64,000 nucleotides of DNA from Janibacter cremeus (GCF_029395675.1 NZ_CP115184.1:1302001-1366000), one strand, 5' to 3'; shown: positions 28,094 to 40,630, counted from the first letter of the stretch. Made by a program: numbers and translations. The notes: generated by a model not told the origin, from the sequence alone.

Positions 28094-28402
28094 GTGCCCA
28101 CCTCCGACACGCCCCGCCCAGATCCCGTCGCGACCAACGCGTTCGAGCGCGTGAGTCTCCCGGCCACACGCTTCCTCGCCGGGCTGCCGCCCTGGGTGCC
28201 GGTGGCCACCGTCTTCGCCCTCGTGCTCCTCGGAGGCTTCCTGGGCCCCTGGGGAGCACTCCCCCTCGGCATCGTGGTGCTCTTCCTGCTGTGGATGCTC
28301 GCGCTCAGCTGGCCACGGCTGCGCCCGAGCGAGCGACTGATGCGCATCGCCGTCGTCGTCCTCGTGATCGGCCTGACGATCATCTCGGCCGTCCCCCGCT
28401 GA
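28094..28402 (+). CDS. Small two-helix membrane protein (DUF6703-like)
   Basis: A 102-residue protein with an N-terminal Pro/Asp-rich cytoplasmic stretch, then hydrophobic segments around residues 35-75 ([33 protein letters not shown]) and 83-100. It resembles a family of small actinobacterial membrane proteins next to glyS, and no function is known. The GTG is placed by the TATCCT box 6 nt upstream. It shares a 60-bp divergent promoter region with glyS. Confidence 0.75.
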   Translation: MPTSDTPRPDPVATNAFERVSLPATRFLAGLPPWVPVATVFALVLLGGFLGPWGALPLGIVVLFLLWMLALSWPRLRPSERLMRIAVVVLVIGLTIISAVPR

Positions 28403-28486
28403 TGACCGGCTGACTTCGCACGTGCACGGCACTTCGGGGGTGCACGGGGGCGCAGGTCGCCCCGCGACCGCGAGCCACCGTGTGTT

Positions 28487-28516
28487 TTGACAATCGTTCT
28501 CACCTTGAGTGAGAAT
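28487..28516 (+). promoter_or_regulatory. Promoter of the zinc operon
   Basis: The -35 TTGACA is at 28487-28492 and the -10 GAGAAT at 28511-28516, spaced 18 bp. The -10 ends 7 nt before the ATG of znuA, giving a leaderless message. Both hexamers lie inside Zur boxes. Confidence 0.65.
28488..28502. promoter_or_regulatory. Zur box 1
   Basis: TGACAATCGTTCTCA is an imperfect copy of the 15-bp Zur dyad, covering the -35 hexamer. Confidence 0.7.
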
Positions 28517-28524
28517 CATTCTCA
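28510..28524. promoter_or_regulatory. Zur box 2
   Basis: TGAGAATCATTCTCA is a perfect 7-1-7 dyad covering the -10 hexamer and the A of the znuA start codon. It lies 22 bp downstream of box 1 (two helical turns). Zinc-loaded Zur bound here would block RNA polymerase. Confidence 0.85.
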
Positions 28525-29459
28525 TGTATCGGACCCCGGCCGCCGTGGCCGCCTCTGCCCTGCTCCTGACCGTCGCCGCCTGCGGGTCCACCGACACGAC
28601 CGGCGGGGACGAGGGCACGGTGTCGGTCACCACGTCGTTCTACCCGCTCGAGTACGCCACCGAGCGGGTCGGCGGCGAGCACGTCTCCGTCACCAACCTC
28701 ACCCCTGCCGGCGCCGAGCCGCACGACCTCGAGCTCAGTCCCAAGCAGGTACTCGAGGCCAGCCGCGCCGATCACCTGGTCTACCTCGAAGGTTTCCAGC
28801 CGTCGGTCGACGAAGCGGCAACGCAGGCGGAGGACACCGCCTTCGACGTCTCCACCGCCGCGCGTCTGGACATCTCCACCTCGGCCGACGACGAACACGA
28901 GGATCATGACGCCGAGGGAGGGAACGGCGAGGGAGGGCAGGACCCGCACTTCTGGCTCGACCCGACCCGGTACGCCGACGTGGCTGACGCGATCGCCGAG
29001 CGTCTCGCCGAGGACGACCCCGAGCACGCCGAGGACTACCGGGCCAACGCCGAGGCCTTCACGGCCGAGCTGACCGAGCTCGACCGAGAGCTGCAGCAGG
29101 ACCTGTCCGACTGTGACCAGCGCGACCTCGTCACCGGGCACGCGGCGTTCGCGTACTTCGCCGACCGCTACGGCTTCCACCAGGTACCGGTCAGCGGTCT
29201 GACCCCGGACGCCCAGCCGAGCTCCGCCGCGATGGCCGACCTGATCGCCCACATCAAGGACGAGGACATCTCCACCGTGTACACCGAGCCCCTCGTCCCC
29301 CGCGACCTCGCCGACACGGTCGCGCGCGACTCCGGGGCCGACGTGGCCGTCCTGGACCCGATCGCAGGGGTGACGGAGGAGTCCGCAGGATCCGACTACT
29401 TCGAGATCATGCGCAGCAACCGCGACGCCGTCGTCGAGGGGCAGGGGTGCCGAGCATGA
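28524..29459 (+). CDS. znuA: Zinc ABC transporter substrate-binding lipoprotein
   Basis: A surface-anchored receptor that captures Zn2+ for the ZnuBC importer. The signal peptide ends in a lipobox, LTVAAC, with lipidated Cys20. Metal ligands expected for cluster A-I proteins are visible: His in [11 protein letters not shown], His in QDPHFWLDP, His in [11 protein letters not shown] and an Asp near the C-terminus. A short acidic/His loop ([11 protein letters not shown]) precedes the second ligand, typical of zinc-specific members. The ATG at 28524 is set by the promoter; an upstream in-frame ATG at 28509 lies within the operator. The stop overlaps znuC (ATGA). Confidence 0.93.
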   Translation: MYRTPAAVAASALLLTVAACGSTDTTGGDEGTVSVTTSFYPLEYATERVGGEHVSVTNLTPAGAEPHDLELSPKQVLEASRADHLVYLEGFQPSVDEAATQAEDTAFDVSTAARLDISTSADDEHEDHDAEGGNGEGGQDPHFWLDPTRYADVADAIAERLAEDDPEHAEDYRANAEAFTAELTELDRELQQDLSDCDQRDLVTGHAAFAYFADRYGFHQVPVSGLTPDAQPSSAAMADLIAHIKDEDISTVYTEPLVPRDLADTVARDSGADVAVLDPIAGVTEESAGSDYFEIMRSNRDAVVEGQGCRA

Positions 29460-30250
29460 GCCACGACCCCGTCGTCGAGCTGCACGGGGCGGCCTTCGGC
29501 TACGAGGACCGCACCGTGGTCGGGGACATCGACCTGACCGTCCGACGCGGTGAGGTCGTCGCCGTGCTCGGAGCCAACGGCTCAGGCAAGTCCACCCTCG
29601 TCAAGGGCCTCCTCGGGCTCGCCGACCAGCACGCCGGCAGCGCCCGCGTGCTCGGGTCCCCGATCGGGTCGCGCGCCGCCCAGCACGGCATCGGCTACGT
29701 CCCGCAGCGCCACACCCTCGCCTCCGCGGTCACGGCGACGGCCTCCGAGATCGTCACGATGGGTCGCACGGTGCGCACGCCCTGGTGGGCACCGTGGCGG
29801 ATCCGCTCCGCGAGCAACCGGGCCGTCGTGCGGGAGGCCATGGCCGTCGTCGGTCTGGGCGCCCTGGCCGACCACGACGTCGCCACGCTCTCCGGCGGGC
29901 AGCAGCGTCGCGTGCTCATCGCCCGCGCCCTGGCCAGCCAGCCGCAGGTCTTCCTCATGGACGAGCCGACGGCCGGCGTCGACCGCGGGCACCAGCAGGT
30001 GCTGGTCGCGGTGATGCGCCGTCTCGTCGAGCGCGGCGCCACCCTCGTCGTCGTCACCCACGAGCTGGACGCGCTGGCCGACCTGGTCACCCGGGCGGTC
30101 GTCGTCAGCGGTGGTCGGATCAGCCACGACGGGCCGCCGGAGGAGGTCGTCCCGCACGAGGTGGTGCACACCCACCACGAGGGCGAGGACGACCCGGCCC
30201 CCTCGCCGGTCCCCACGACATTCCTCCCGACGAAGGGGGGACCCCGGTGA
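29456..30250 (+). CDS. znuC: Zinc ABC transporter ATP-binding protein
   Basis: The ATPase subunit of the zinc importer on the cytoplasmic face of the membrane. Walker A is GANGSGKST (residues 39-47), the signature is LSGGQQRR, Walker B is VFLMDEPTAGVD, and the switch His is in VVVTHELD. At 264 residues it has family length. The ATG overlaps the znuA stop by 4 nt and its own stop overlaps the znuB GTG by 4 nt. Assignment to zinc over manganese rests on the Zur boxes and the linked zur gene. Confidence 0.93.
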   Translation: MSHDPVVELHGAAFGYEDRTVVGDIDLTVRRGEVVAVLGANGSGKSTLVKGLLGLADQHAGSARVLGSPIGSRAAQHGIGYVPQRHTLASAVTATASEIVTMGRTVRTPWWAPWRIRSASNRAVVREAMAVVGLGALADHDVATLSGGQQRRVLIARALASQPQVFLMDEPTAGVDRGHQQVLVAVMRRLVERGATLVVVTHELDALADLVTRAVVVSGGRISHDGPPEEVVPHEVVHTHHEGEDDPAPSPVPTTFLPTKGGPR

Positions 30251-31251
30251 TCGACCTCCTCAGCCTGGAGTTCATGCGCAACTCCCTCATCGCGGCCATG
30301 CTCGTCGGGGCGTCCGCACCACTTGTCGGTGTCTTCCTCGTCCAGCGCGGCATGTCCCTCATCGGTGACGGCATGGGGCACGTCGCCCTCGCGGGCGTGG
30401 GCATCGGCGTGCTCATGCAGGGCTCCCCCGTCCTGACCGCGCTGGTCGTCGTCATCGTGGCCGCGGTCTCGATCGAGCTGTTGCGGCACTTCGGCCGTAC
30501 CAGCGGCGACCTCGCGCTGGCCGTCATGTTCTACGGCGGCATCGCGGCCGGCGTCGTCATCATCGCCAAGGCGCCGCAGGGGTCCTCGACCAACCTGCAG
30601 GGGTATCTCTTCGGCGCGCTCAACACCGTCTCCCGCAGCGACCTCGTCGCCTTCGCGGTCCTCGCCGCGGTCGTGCTCGTGACCGTGCTCGTGCTGCGCG
30701 AGCGACTCTTCGCCGTCGCCCAGGACGAGGAGTACGCCCGCGCCTCCGGCCTGCCCGTGCTCGCCACGAACGTCCTGCTCGCGGTGCTCACCGGCGTCAC
30801 GGTCGTCATCTCCATGCGGGTCATCGGTCTGCTGCTCATCAGTGCACTGATGATCCTGCCCAACGCCACCGGCCAGCGCCTCGGGCGCTCCTTCCGCACC
30901 AGTCTGGTGTGGGCCGTGGTGGTCGGGCTGGCCACGAGCACCGGCGGAGTGGTCGTCAGCTTCTATGGCGACACCCCCTCGGGCGCCACGATCGTGCTGC
31001 TGGCCATCGCGGCCTTCATCGCCTCCGCGGTCGGCGCCTGGCTCGTCCACCTGGTCGTCCGGCGGCGGCACACGGCCGCCGAGGGCCACGAGCACACGCA
31101 CTGGGAGGACTGCGGTCACGAGGCGGTCCTCCACGGGGACCACGTCGACTACCTCCACGACGGCCACCGGCACGCCGAGCACGGTGACCACTGGGACGAG
31201 CACGCGCCCGACCACCCCGACCCGTCCCCCTTCGAAGGGAGCCACCGATGA
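30247..31251 (+). CDS. znuB: Zinc ABC transporter permease with His-rich C-terminal tail
   Basis: The membrane channel subunit. About eight hydrophobic segments fill residues 10-275, with the family motif SLIGDGMGHVALAGVGIG near residue 38 and LISALMILPNATGQRLGRSF near 205. The last 60 residues are hydrophilic and unusually rich in His, Asp and Glu (for example GHEHTHWEDCGHEAVLHGDH and DGHRHAEHGDHWDEH), which suggests an intracellular zinc-binding tail beyond the standard permease fold. The GTG start overlaps the znuC stop (GTGA) and the stop overlaps zur (ATGA). Confidence 0.92.
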   Translation: MIDLLSLEFMRNSLIAAMLVGASAPLVGVFLVQRGMSLIGDGMGHVALAGVGIGVLMQGSPVLTALVVVIVAAVSIELLRHFGRTSGDLALAVMFYGGIAAGVVIIAKAPQGSSTNLQGYLFGALNTVSRSDLVAFAVLAAVVLVTVLVLRERLFAVAQDEEYARASGLPVLATNVLLAVLTGVTVVISMRVIGLLLISALMILPNATGQRLGRSFRTSLVWAVVVGLATSTGGVVVSFYGDTPSGATIVLLAIAAFIASAVGAWLVHLVVRRRHTAAEGHEHTHWEDCGHEAVLHGDHVDYLHDGHRHAEHGDHWDEHAPDHPDPSPFEGSHR

Positions 31252-31649
31252 CCGACCTCCGCAGCCGCCGCCCGACGAAGCAGCGCATCGCCATCGAGTC
31301 CGACCTCGACCGCGTCGAGGAGTTCCGCACCGCGCAGGAGATCCACGCCAGCCTCCACGCCGCCGGCGACAAAATCGGATTGGCGACCGTCTACCGCACC
31401 CTGCAGGCCATGGTCGACGAGGACATCGTCGACCAGCTGCGCACGGACGACGGCGAGCAGATCTTCCGTCGCTGCAGCACCGGTCACCACCACCACCTGG
31501 TGTGCCGTGACTGCGGTCGCACCGTCGAGGTGGAGGGCCCGGCCGTGGAGCGCTGGACCGACCGGGTGGCGGCGGAGCACGGCTTCACGGAGGTGGCCCA
31601 CACGCTGGAGCTCTTCGGGCGCTGCGGCCCGTGCACCTCCCGCCGCTGA
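31248..31649 (+). CDS. zur: Zinc uptake regulator of the Fur family
   Basis: A zinc-sensing repressor that would shut down its own operon when zinc is sufficient. The N-terminal winged helix contains RTAQEIHASLHAAGDKIGLATVYRT (here split as RTAQEIHASLH and GLATVYRTLQ). The HHHHLVCRDCG motif and the C-terminal RCGPC pair supply the regulatory and structural zinc sites. At 133 residues it has family length. It is the last gene of znuA-znuC-znuB-zur, overlapping znuB by 4 nt. The two TGAGAAT-type dyads before znuA are its predicted operators. Confidence 0.92.
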   Translation: MTDLRSRRPTKQRIAIESDLDRVEEFRTAQEIHASLHAAGDKIGLATVYRTLQAMVDEDIVDQLRTDDGEQIFRRCSTGHHHHLVCRDCGRTVEVEGPAVERWTDRVAAEHGFTEVAHTLELFGRCGPCTSRR

Positions 31650-31751
31650 CCTGCGGGACCACGGGACGGACACCTACGGTGGTGCGGCCGCGTTCGCCAT
31701 GGTAGTTCTGAGGGGTCCCACGCCCCCCGACCGACGGACCCACCCGAGACC

Positions 31752-32879
31752 ATGAGCGCCGACGCCAGCCCCACGCCCCTGCTCAACGACATCCCCCCGC
31801 CACCGAACTCCTTCGTCCTCCCGGACCACAAGATGGTCTACATGTCCGTGACGAAGGCGGCGTGCACGAGCCTTCGGTGGATGGTCGCCGACCTGGCCGG
31901 CGAGGACCCGGAGTCCTTCATCGGCGCCATGGGGGGGCAGCAGAGCCGACTCCTGGGCATCCACGGCCAGCGCTCGCGATGGCGCAGGACCCCGCAGCTC
32001 AGCACGCTCGACAGCGAGCAGCTGGCCGAGATCTCACCGGACAACGGCTGGTTCGTCTTCGCCGCCGTCCGCGATCCACGCAGCCGGCTGTGGTCCGCCT
32101 GGCAGTCGAAGTTCCTCGTGCGCCACGTGCGGTACGTCGAGCGCTACGCCGATCGTCCGTGGTTCCCGCGCGTGCCGGAGAGCCCCGAGCAGGTCCTGGA
32201 GGACTGGCGCGCCTTCGTGCACGCCCGTCCCTGGGAGAGCGATCCTGATCTGCGCACGGATGTGCACTTCCAGAGCCAGGTGCGTTCGGTGCGTCCGGAC
32301 GGGGTCAACTACACCCGGATCTACGACCTCCGCGAGCTGTCCACGCTCTTCGCCGACGTCCACGAGCACCTGCGGCCGCTCGGCCTCGACCAGCCCCTGT
32401 ACACACCACGGGCCAACGAGACCCCCCTGCCCATGGTCCCCGAGGCCCTCGAGGACGGCATCGCGGAGATCATCGAGGACTCCTTCGCCGACGACTTCCG
32501 GGCCTTCGGGGACCGGTGGAGCATCGACCGCCTCCGCATGTCCGACGGGTGGTCGGCGGATGCCATCGAGCACGCTGCCTACCACACGGTCGCCAACGAG
32601 CGCATCGGTGACCTGCGCACCGAAGGACGACGACTGCAGCAGGAGCTGAAGCAGGCGCAGCGGGAGCTCGAGCGCACCCAGCGGCAGCTCGAGCGTGCGC
32701 AGCGGGCTCCCCGACCACAGGGGACCGCGACCTCTGCTCCGGGACCGAGCACACGGGCGCTCGGACGGGTCCTCGACAGCGGGCCGGCGCACCGGCTCGC
32801 CCGCAGCTCCTGGGTCCGGCGCGTCGTCCCGGACCGGGTGCAGGCCGCGGCTCGATCGACGGTCCGCCGCTCCACCTAG
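31752..32879 (+). CDS. Sulfotransferase-like protein with C-terminal coiled coil
   Basis: A 375-residue protein of the carbohydrate sulfotransferase (Sulfotransfer_2) type. The PAPS 5'-phosphosulfate loop matches SVTKAACTSLRWMVADLAG (about residues 31-49) and the 3'-phosphate site matches AVRDPRSRLWSAWQSKF (about 101-117). Residues about 280-318 form a charged coiled coil (QELKQAQRELERTQRQLERA) followed by a Pro/Ser/basic tail. There is no signal peptide, so it looks cytoplasmic or peripheral. The acceptor is unknown, probably a cell-envelope glycan. The ATG lacks a strong ribosome-binding site. No glycan biosynthesis genes lie next to it. Confidence 0.75.
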   Translation: MSADASPTPLLNDIPPPPNSFVLPDHKMVYMSVTKAACTSLRWMVADLAGEDPESFIGAMGGQQSRLLGIHGQRSRWRRTPQLSTLDSEQLAEISPDNGWFVFAAVRDPRSRLWSAWQSKFLVRHVRYVERYADRPWFPRVPESPEQVLEDWRAFVHARPWESDPDLRTDVHFQSQVRSVRPDGVNYTRIYDLRELSTLFADVHEHLRPLGLDQPLYTPRANETPLPMVPEALEDGIAEIIEDSFADDFRAFGDRWSIDRLRMSDGWSADAIEHAAYHTVANERIGDLRTEGRRLQQELKQAQRELERTQRQLERAQRAPRPQGTATSAPGPSTRALGRVLDSGPAHRLARSSWVRRVVPDRVQAAARSTVRRST

Positions 32880-32948
32880 CACGTCCGGCCGTTTCGACGC
32901 ACCGGTCACGGGTAGGTCCTCCTCATCCGATCAGAGGAGGACGGACCC

Positions 32949-33182
32949 ATGGCCCAGTGCGAAGTCTGCGGCAACGACTACGACAAGAGCTTCGAGGTGG
33001 TGGCGGCGGGTTCGCGGCACACCTTCGACTGCTTCGAGTGCGCCATCCACGCGGTCGCACCCGAGTGCGAGCACTGCGGGTGCAAGGTGATCGGCCACGG
33101 GACCGAGGTCGACGGCCACTTCTACTGCTGCGCCCACTGCGCCCGGCAGTCGACGGAGGCGTCCGTCAGCGACCGCGCGTAG
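32949..33182 (+). CDS. Metallothionein-like Cys-rich small protein
   Basis: A 77-residue protein with nine cysteines in [30 protein letters not shown] and FYCCAHCA, plus several histidines. This pattern is widespread in actinobacteria under a prokaryotic-metallothionein label and would bind zinc or another soft metal. The ATG follows GAGGAGG with good spacing. Its last 17 nt overlap the 3' end of the convergent uppS gene. A role in zinc storage is plausible given the nearby zinc operon but has no direct support. Confidence 0.75.
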   Translation: MAQCEVCGNDYDKSFEVVAAGSRHTFDCFECAIHAVAPECEHCGCKVIGHGTEVDGHFYCCAHCARQSTEASVSDRA

Positions 33183-33966
33183 CCGGGTCGTCCGTCGGCG
33201 CGTCCACGGCCCCGCCGTACCGCCGTTCCCGTCCCGCATAGGTCTCGATCGCCTCCCACAGGTGACGGCGGTCGTAGTCCGGCCACAGGGTGTCCTGGAA
33301 GACCATCTCGGCGTAGGCCGACTGCCACAGCAGGAAGTTGCTCGTGCGCTGCTCCCCCGAGCTGCGCAGGAAGAGATCGACGTCCGGCATGTCCGGCTCG
33401 GAGAGGTAGCGCGCGATCGTCCGCTCGTCGATCCGCGAGCCCTTCAGCCGCCCTGCGGCGACGTCCGCGGCGATCCCCCGCACGGCGTCGGCGATCTCGG
33501 CACGCCCGCCGTAGTTGACGCAGAAGTACAACGTCATCGCGTCGTTGTGCTTGGTCATCTCCTGGGCGATCTCGAGCTCCTTGATCACCGAGCCCCACAG
33601 CTTCGGCCGTCGCCCGACCCAGCGCATCCGCACGCCCCACGCATGCAGCTGGTCGCGCCGGCGGCGGATGACGTCGCGGTTGAAGCCCATCAGGAAGCGC
33701 ACCTCGTCGGGCGAGCGCCGCCAGTTCTCGGTGGAGAAGGCGTAGGTCGACAGGTGCTGCACGCCGATCTCCAGAGCGCCGGCGACGACATCGAGGAGCG
33801 CCCCCTCCCCCGCCTCGTGGCCCTTCGTGCGCGGGAGCCCGCGCTGGTTGGCCCAACGTCCGTTGCCGTCCATGACGACGGCGACGTGGCCGGGCACCAG
33901 GTCCGCGGGCACCGGCGGTGCGGTGGCTCCGCTCGGGTGGGCGAAGGGGGTGGCGTAGCGACTCAT
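33166..33966 (-). CDS. uppS: Undecaprenyl-diphosphate synthase (cis-prenyltransferase)
   Basis: It makes the C55 (or decaprenyl) lipid carrier for cell-wall synthesis from isopentenyl diphosphate. The catalytic Asp33 is in [18 protein letters not shown], followed by [19 protein letters not shown] and the C-terminal [20 protein letters not shown] and WPDYDRRHL. At 266 residues it has family length. The ATG overlaps the recO stop by 4 nt, so recO-uppS is an operon. Product chain length cannot be judged by eye. Confidence 0.94.
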   Translation of the reverse strand: MSRYATPFAHPSGATAPPVPADLVPGHVAVVMDGNGRWANQRGLPRTKGHEAGEGALLDVVAGALEIGVQHLSTYAFSTENWRRSPDEVRFLMGFNRDVIRRRRDQLHAWGVRMRWVGRRPKLWGSVIKELEIAQEMTKHNDAMTLYFCVNYGGRAEIADAVRGIAADVAAGRLKGSRIDERTIARYLSEPDMPDVDLFLRSSGEQRTSNFLLWQSAYAEMVFQDTLWPDYDRRHLWEAIETYAGRERRYGGAVDAPTDDPATRGR

Positions 33967-34739
33967 CCGGTCCTCTGCGGTGGGGTGCGGTCGACCTGGG
34001 CGCGGTCGACGTGCGTGCGGTCGACGTGGCGGAGGGAGAGCACCCCGCGCTCGAGGTGCCACTGGAGGAAGGCGGCCGTCAGGCCCGACCCCTCGCGGCG
34101 GTGCCGCTCCTGGGAGTCGTCCGCGATGACCCAGTCCCCGGTGAGCAGCCCTGCGAGCAGGTCGAGGGTCTCGGGTGCGGGCGCCGACGAGCCGGGCACG
34201 CGGCAGCTGCGGCACAGGACCCCGCCCGAGGCGACGTGGAAGGCGCGGTGCGGGCCCCCTTCGCCGCAGCGGGCGCAGTCGTGGAAGCTCGGCGCCCACC
34301 CGGCGACCGCGAGGGCCCGCAGCAGGTAGGCGTCGAGCACGAGCTCGGGGGCGTGCTCGTCGTGGGCCAGGGAGCGCAGCGCCCCGGCGAGGAGCAGGTA
34401 CTGCTGCACGGCCGGCTCGTGCTCCTCGGTGAGGCGGTCGGCGGTCTCGAGGATCGCGGCGGCGCTGGTCCAGCGTCGGTAGTCCCGCGCGAGGACGTCG
34501 CCCCAGGCGTCGAGCGACTCGGTCTGGGTCACGGTGTCGAGGTTGCGTCCCTCGTAGCACTGCAGGTCGACGTGCATCCCCGGCTCGAGACGGGCGCCGA
34601 ACTTCGACCTGGTGCGGCGCACCCCCTTCGCCACGGTCCGGATCTTGCCGCGCCCGCGGGTGAGCACGGTGATGATCCGGTCGGCCTCACCCAGCTTGTG
34701 GGTGCGCAGCACGACCCCGGAGTCGCGGTAGAGGGGCAT
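33963..34739 (-). CDS. recO: DNA repair protein RecO
   Basis: A recombination mediator that loads RecA with RecR. It has an N-terminal OB fold ([20 protein letters not shown]), a helical middle and a zinc cluster with [13 protein letters not shown] and CRSC. At 258 residues it is slightly long because of a C-terminal tail with three near-repeats of HVDRT. The ATG at 34739 lies 6 nt after GAGAAT, the same -10 variant as znuA. An SOS box sits about 67 nt upstream, on the side of divergent alkB. Confidence 0.92.
   Translation of the reverse strand: MPLYRDSGVVLRTHKLGEADRIITVLTRGRGKIRTVAKGVRRTRSKFGARLEPGMHVDLQCYEGRNLDTVTQTESLDAWGDVLARDYRRWTSAAAILETADRLTEEHEPAVQQYLLLAGALRSLAHDEHAPELVLDAYLLRALAVAGWAPSFHDCARCGEGGPHRAFHVASGGVLCRSCRVPGSSAPAPETLDLLAGLLTGDWVIADDSQERHRREGSGLTAAFLQWHLERGVLSLRHVDRTHVDRAQVDRTPPQRTG
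33988..34032. repeat. Three 15-bp tandem repeats in the recO 3' end
   Basis: Three imperfect consecutive copies built on CGGTCGAC, at 33988-34002, 34003-34017 and 34018-34032. Each encodes a HVDRT-like pentapeptide in the RecO tail, so the repeat keeps the frame. Confidence 0.7.
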
Positions 34740-34745
34740 CGGTCC

Positions 34746-34751
34746 ATTCTC
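34746..34751 (-). promoter_or_regulatory. -10 element of recO (leaderless)
   Basis: GAGAAT on the minus strand, ending 6 nt before the recO ATG. Confidence 0.45.
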
Positions 34752-34805
34752 AGCCATTGTCGCCGCGATTCCCAGCGACACGCACCCCCACACCCGCTGC
34801 GGTTC

Positions 34806-34821
34806 TCGAACAGGCGTTCGA
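34806..34821. promoter_or_regulatory. SOS (LexA) box upstream of alkB
   Basis: TCGAACAGGCGTTCGA is a perfect match to the actinobacterial/Gram-positive SOS consensus (TCGAAC-N4-GTTCGA). It lies where the -35 of the alkB promoter should be, so LexA binding would block transcription. Confidence 0.85.
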
Positions 34822-34829
34822 GCAACTGC

Positions 34830-34835
34830 TACGCT
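34830..34835 (+). promoter_or_regulatory. -10 element of alkB (leaderless)
   Basis: TACGCT ending 6 nt before the alkB ATG, 8 bp downstream of the SOS box. Confidence 0.6.
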
Positions 34836-34841
34836 GGCCTC

Positions 34842-35465
34842 ATGCAGGCGCTCCAGTCCTCGCTCTTCGACACCGCCGACGCCCCGACGCTCGGCGACCT
34901 GCAGGCGCGTCACCGGCGCCACCTCGACGGCAGCGCGTGGGTGGACCTGTTGCCCGGGTGGGCGTGCGGCGCCGACGACGTCCTCGCGACGCTGCTGCAC
35001 GAGGTGCCGTGGCGAGCGGAGCGACGCACCATGTACGACTCGGTGGTCGACGTGCCGCGGCTGACCCGCTTCTACTCCGCGGGCGAGACGCTCCCCCACC
35101 CGCTGCTCACGCAGATGCGCGAGCGGCTCACCGCGCACTACGCCCCCGAGCTCGGGGAGCCCTTCGTCACCGCCGGCCTGTGCCTCTACCGCGACGGCAG
35201 CGACTCCGTCGCCTGGCACGGCGACCGGATCGGCCGCAGTCGCACCGACGACACGATGGTCGCGATCGTCTCCCTCGGCTCCGCCCGCCACCTGGCCCTC
35301 CGGCCACGGGACGGCGGTGCTTCCCAGCGCCTCTCCCTCGGGCACGGCGACCTGGCCGTCATGGGCGGTGCCTGCCAACGCACCTGGGAGCACGCGGTGC
35401 CCAAGACGAGCGCCGCGGTCGGTCCCCGGATCTCCATCCAGTACCGGGTGGCGGGGGTGCGCTGA
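34842..35465 (+). CDS. alkB: AlkB-like 2-oxoglutarate/Fe(II) dioxygenase (DNA repair)
   Basis: It oxidatively removes alkyl groups from damaged bases. The iron ligands HxD are in VAWHGDRIG, the distal His is in RTWEHAVPK, and the 2-oxoglutarate arginine is in GPRISIQYR. At 207 residues it has the size of the AlkB family; an AlkA-type partner is not adjacent. The ATG is set by TACGCT at leaderless spacing. A perfect SOS box overlaps the -35 region, so expression should rise on DNA damage rather than through an Ada-type methyl sensor. Confidence 0.9.
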   Translation: MQALQSSLFDTADAPTLGDLQARHRRHLDGSAWVDLLPGWACGADDVLATLLHEVPWRAERRTMYDSVVDVPRLTRFYSAGETLPHPLLTQMRERLTAHYAPELGEPFVTAGLCLYRDGSDSVAWHGDRIGRSRTDDTMVAIVSLGSARHLALRPRDGGASQRLSLGHGDLAVMGGACQRTWEHAVPKTSAAVGPRISIQYRVAGVR

Positions 35466-35535
35466 GGCCTGTCGACCACCGACGACCTACCGCGACCGGT
35501 TCAGGTCATGCCCTACCGGCCCGACCCGGGGACGA

Positions 35536-35569
35536 CGAAGGGGGGCCGGGTGTGACCCGGCCCCCTTCG
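35536..35569. terminator. Hairpin between convergent alkB and leuA
   Basis: CGAAGGGGGGCCGGGT and ACCCGGCCCCCTTCG pair over 15 bp with a one-base bulge and a 3-nt loop. It could act for both genes. The stem ends are an inverted pair of the CGAAGGGG motif. Confidence 0.7.
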
Positions 35570-35635
35570 AGGCTCCTCCGTCGCACCTCAGGGCAGCGCC
35601 TTCGAGGCTCCTCCGTCGCACCTCAGGGCAGCGCC
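35566..35635. repeat. Exact 35-bp tandem duplication
   Basis: Two identical head-to-tail copies (35566-35600 and 35601-35635), each starting TTCGAGGCTCC and ending GGGCAGCGCC, followed by a diverged partial copy. They lie in the leuA 3' region, outside any coding sequence. Confidence 0.85.
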
Positions 35636-35648
35636 CTCGACGCTCCCC

Positions 35649-37412
<1,764 letters not shown>

Positions 37413-37460
37413 TCAGTGGGTGGGGCGGCACCACGAACTCCGCGACGAGGTGGCCGTCTG

Positions 37461-37502
37461 TCAGGCCTCGCCGCGGCAGAGAAGGAGGAGATCCGTCCGC
37501 AT
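37461..37502 (-). CDS. leuA leader peptide (MRTDLLLLCRGEA)
   Basis: A 13-residue ORF ending in TGA that encodes MRTDLLLLCRGEA, with codons CTC CTC CTT CTC in a row. Four consecutive leucines before leuA are the hallmark of an amino-acid-responsive leader. Leucine scarcity would stall the ribosome here and change the fold of the 66-nt spacer before leuA. A TATTGT -10 element ends 8 nt before its ATG, so the leader is probably leaderless itself. Comparative work has described Leu-rich leaders upstream of leuA in other actinobacteria. Confidence 0.85.
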   Translation of the reverse strand: MRTDLLLLCRGEA

Positions 37503-37510
37503 GACCACCA

Positions 37511-37516
37511 ACAATA
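37511..37516 (-). promoter_or_regulatory. -10 element of the leuA leader
   Basis: TATTGT on the minus strand, ending 8 nt before the leader ATG. Confidence 0.5.
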
Positions 37517-37560
37517 CTCCTCGCCCCCGCCCGGGGAGACGCTGGTCACGATCCGGACGA

Positions 37561-37601
37561 CGAAGGACCCGCACCCCCCGGTGGGAGATGCGGGTCCTTC
37601 G
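37561..37601 (-). terminator. Terminator hairpin downstream of asd
   Basis: CGAAGGACCCGCA (37561-37573) and TGCGGGTCCTTCG (37589-37601) form a perfect 13-bp stem with a 15-nt loop, just after the asd stop on the minus strand. It separates asd from the leuA promoter. Confidence 0.75.
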
Positions 37602-37618
37602 GCGCGTGACGCGGGGTG

Positions 37619-40497
<2,879 letters not shown>

Positions 40498-40594
40498 TGT
40501 GAATCGGCCGCGCCTCGGCCTCTCCTTACGTTTGACGGTGGCGACGATCGGGCACACGCACGTGCGCCCAACCAAACACTCTGACCCACAACCG

Positions 40595-40615
40595 CTCCTG
40601 CGCCAAACGCAGGAG
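40595..40615 (-). terminator. Terminator-like hairpin downstream of era
   Basis: CTCCTGCG and CGCAGGAG form a perfect 8-bp stem with a 5-nt loop, 16 nt after the era stop. On the minus strand it closes the long operon beginning at hrcA. Confidence 0.6.
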
Positions 40616-40630
40616 AGCGGCGCAGGGGGC

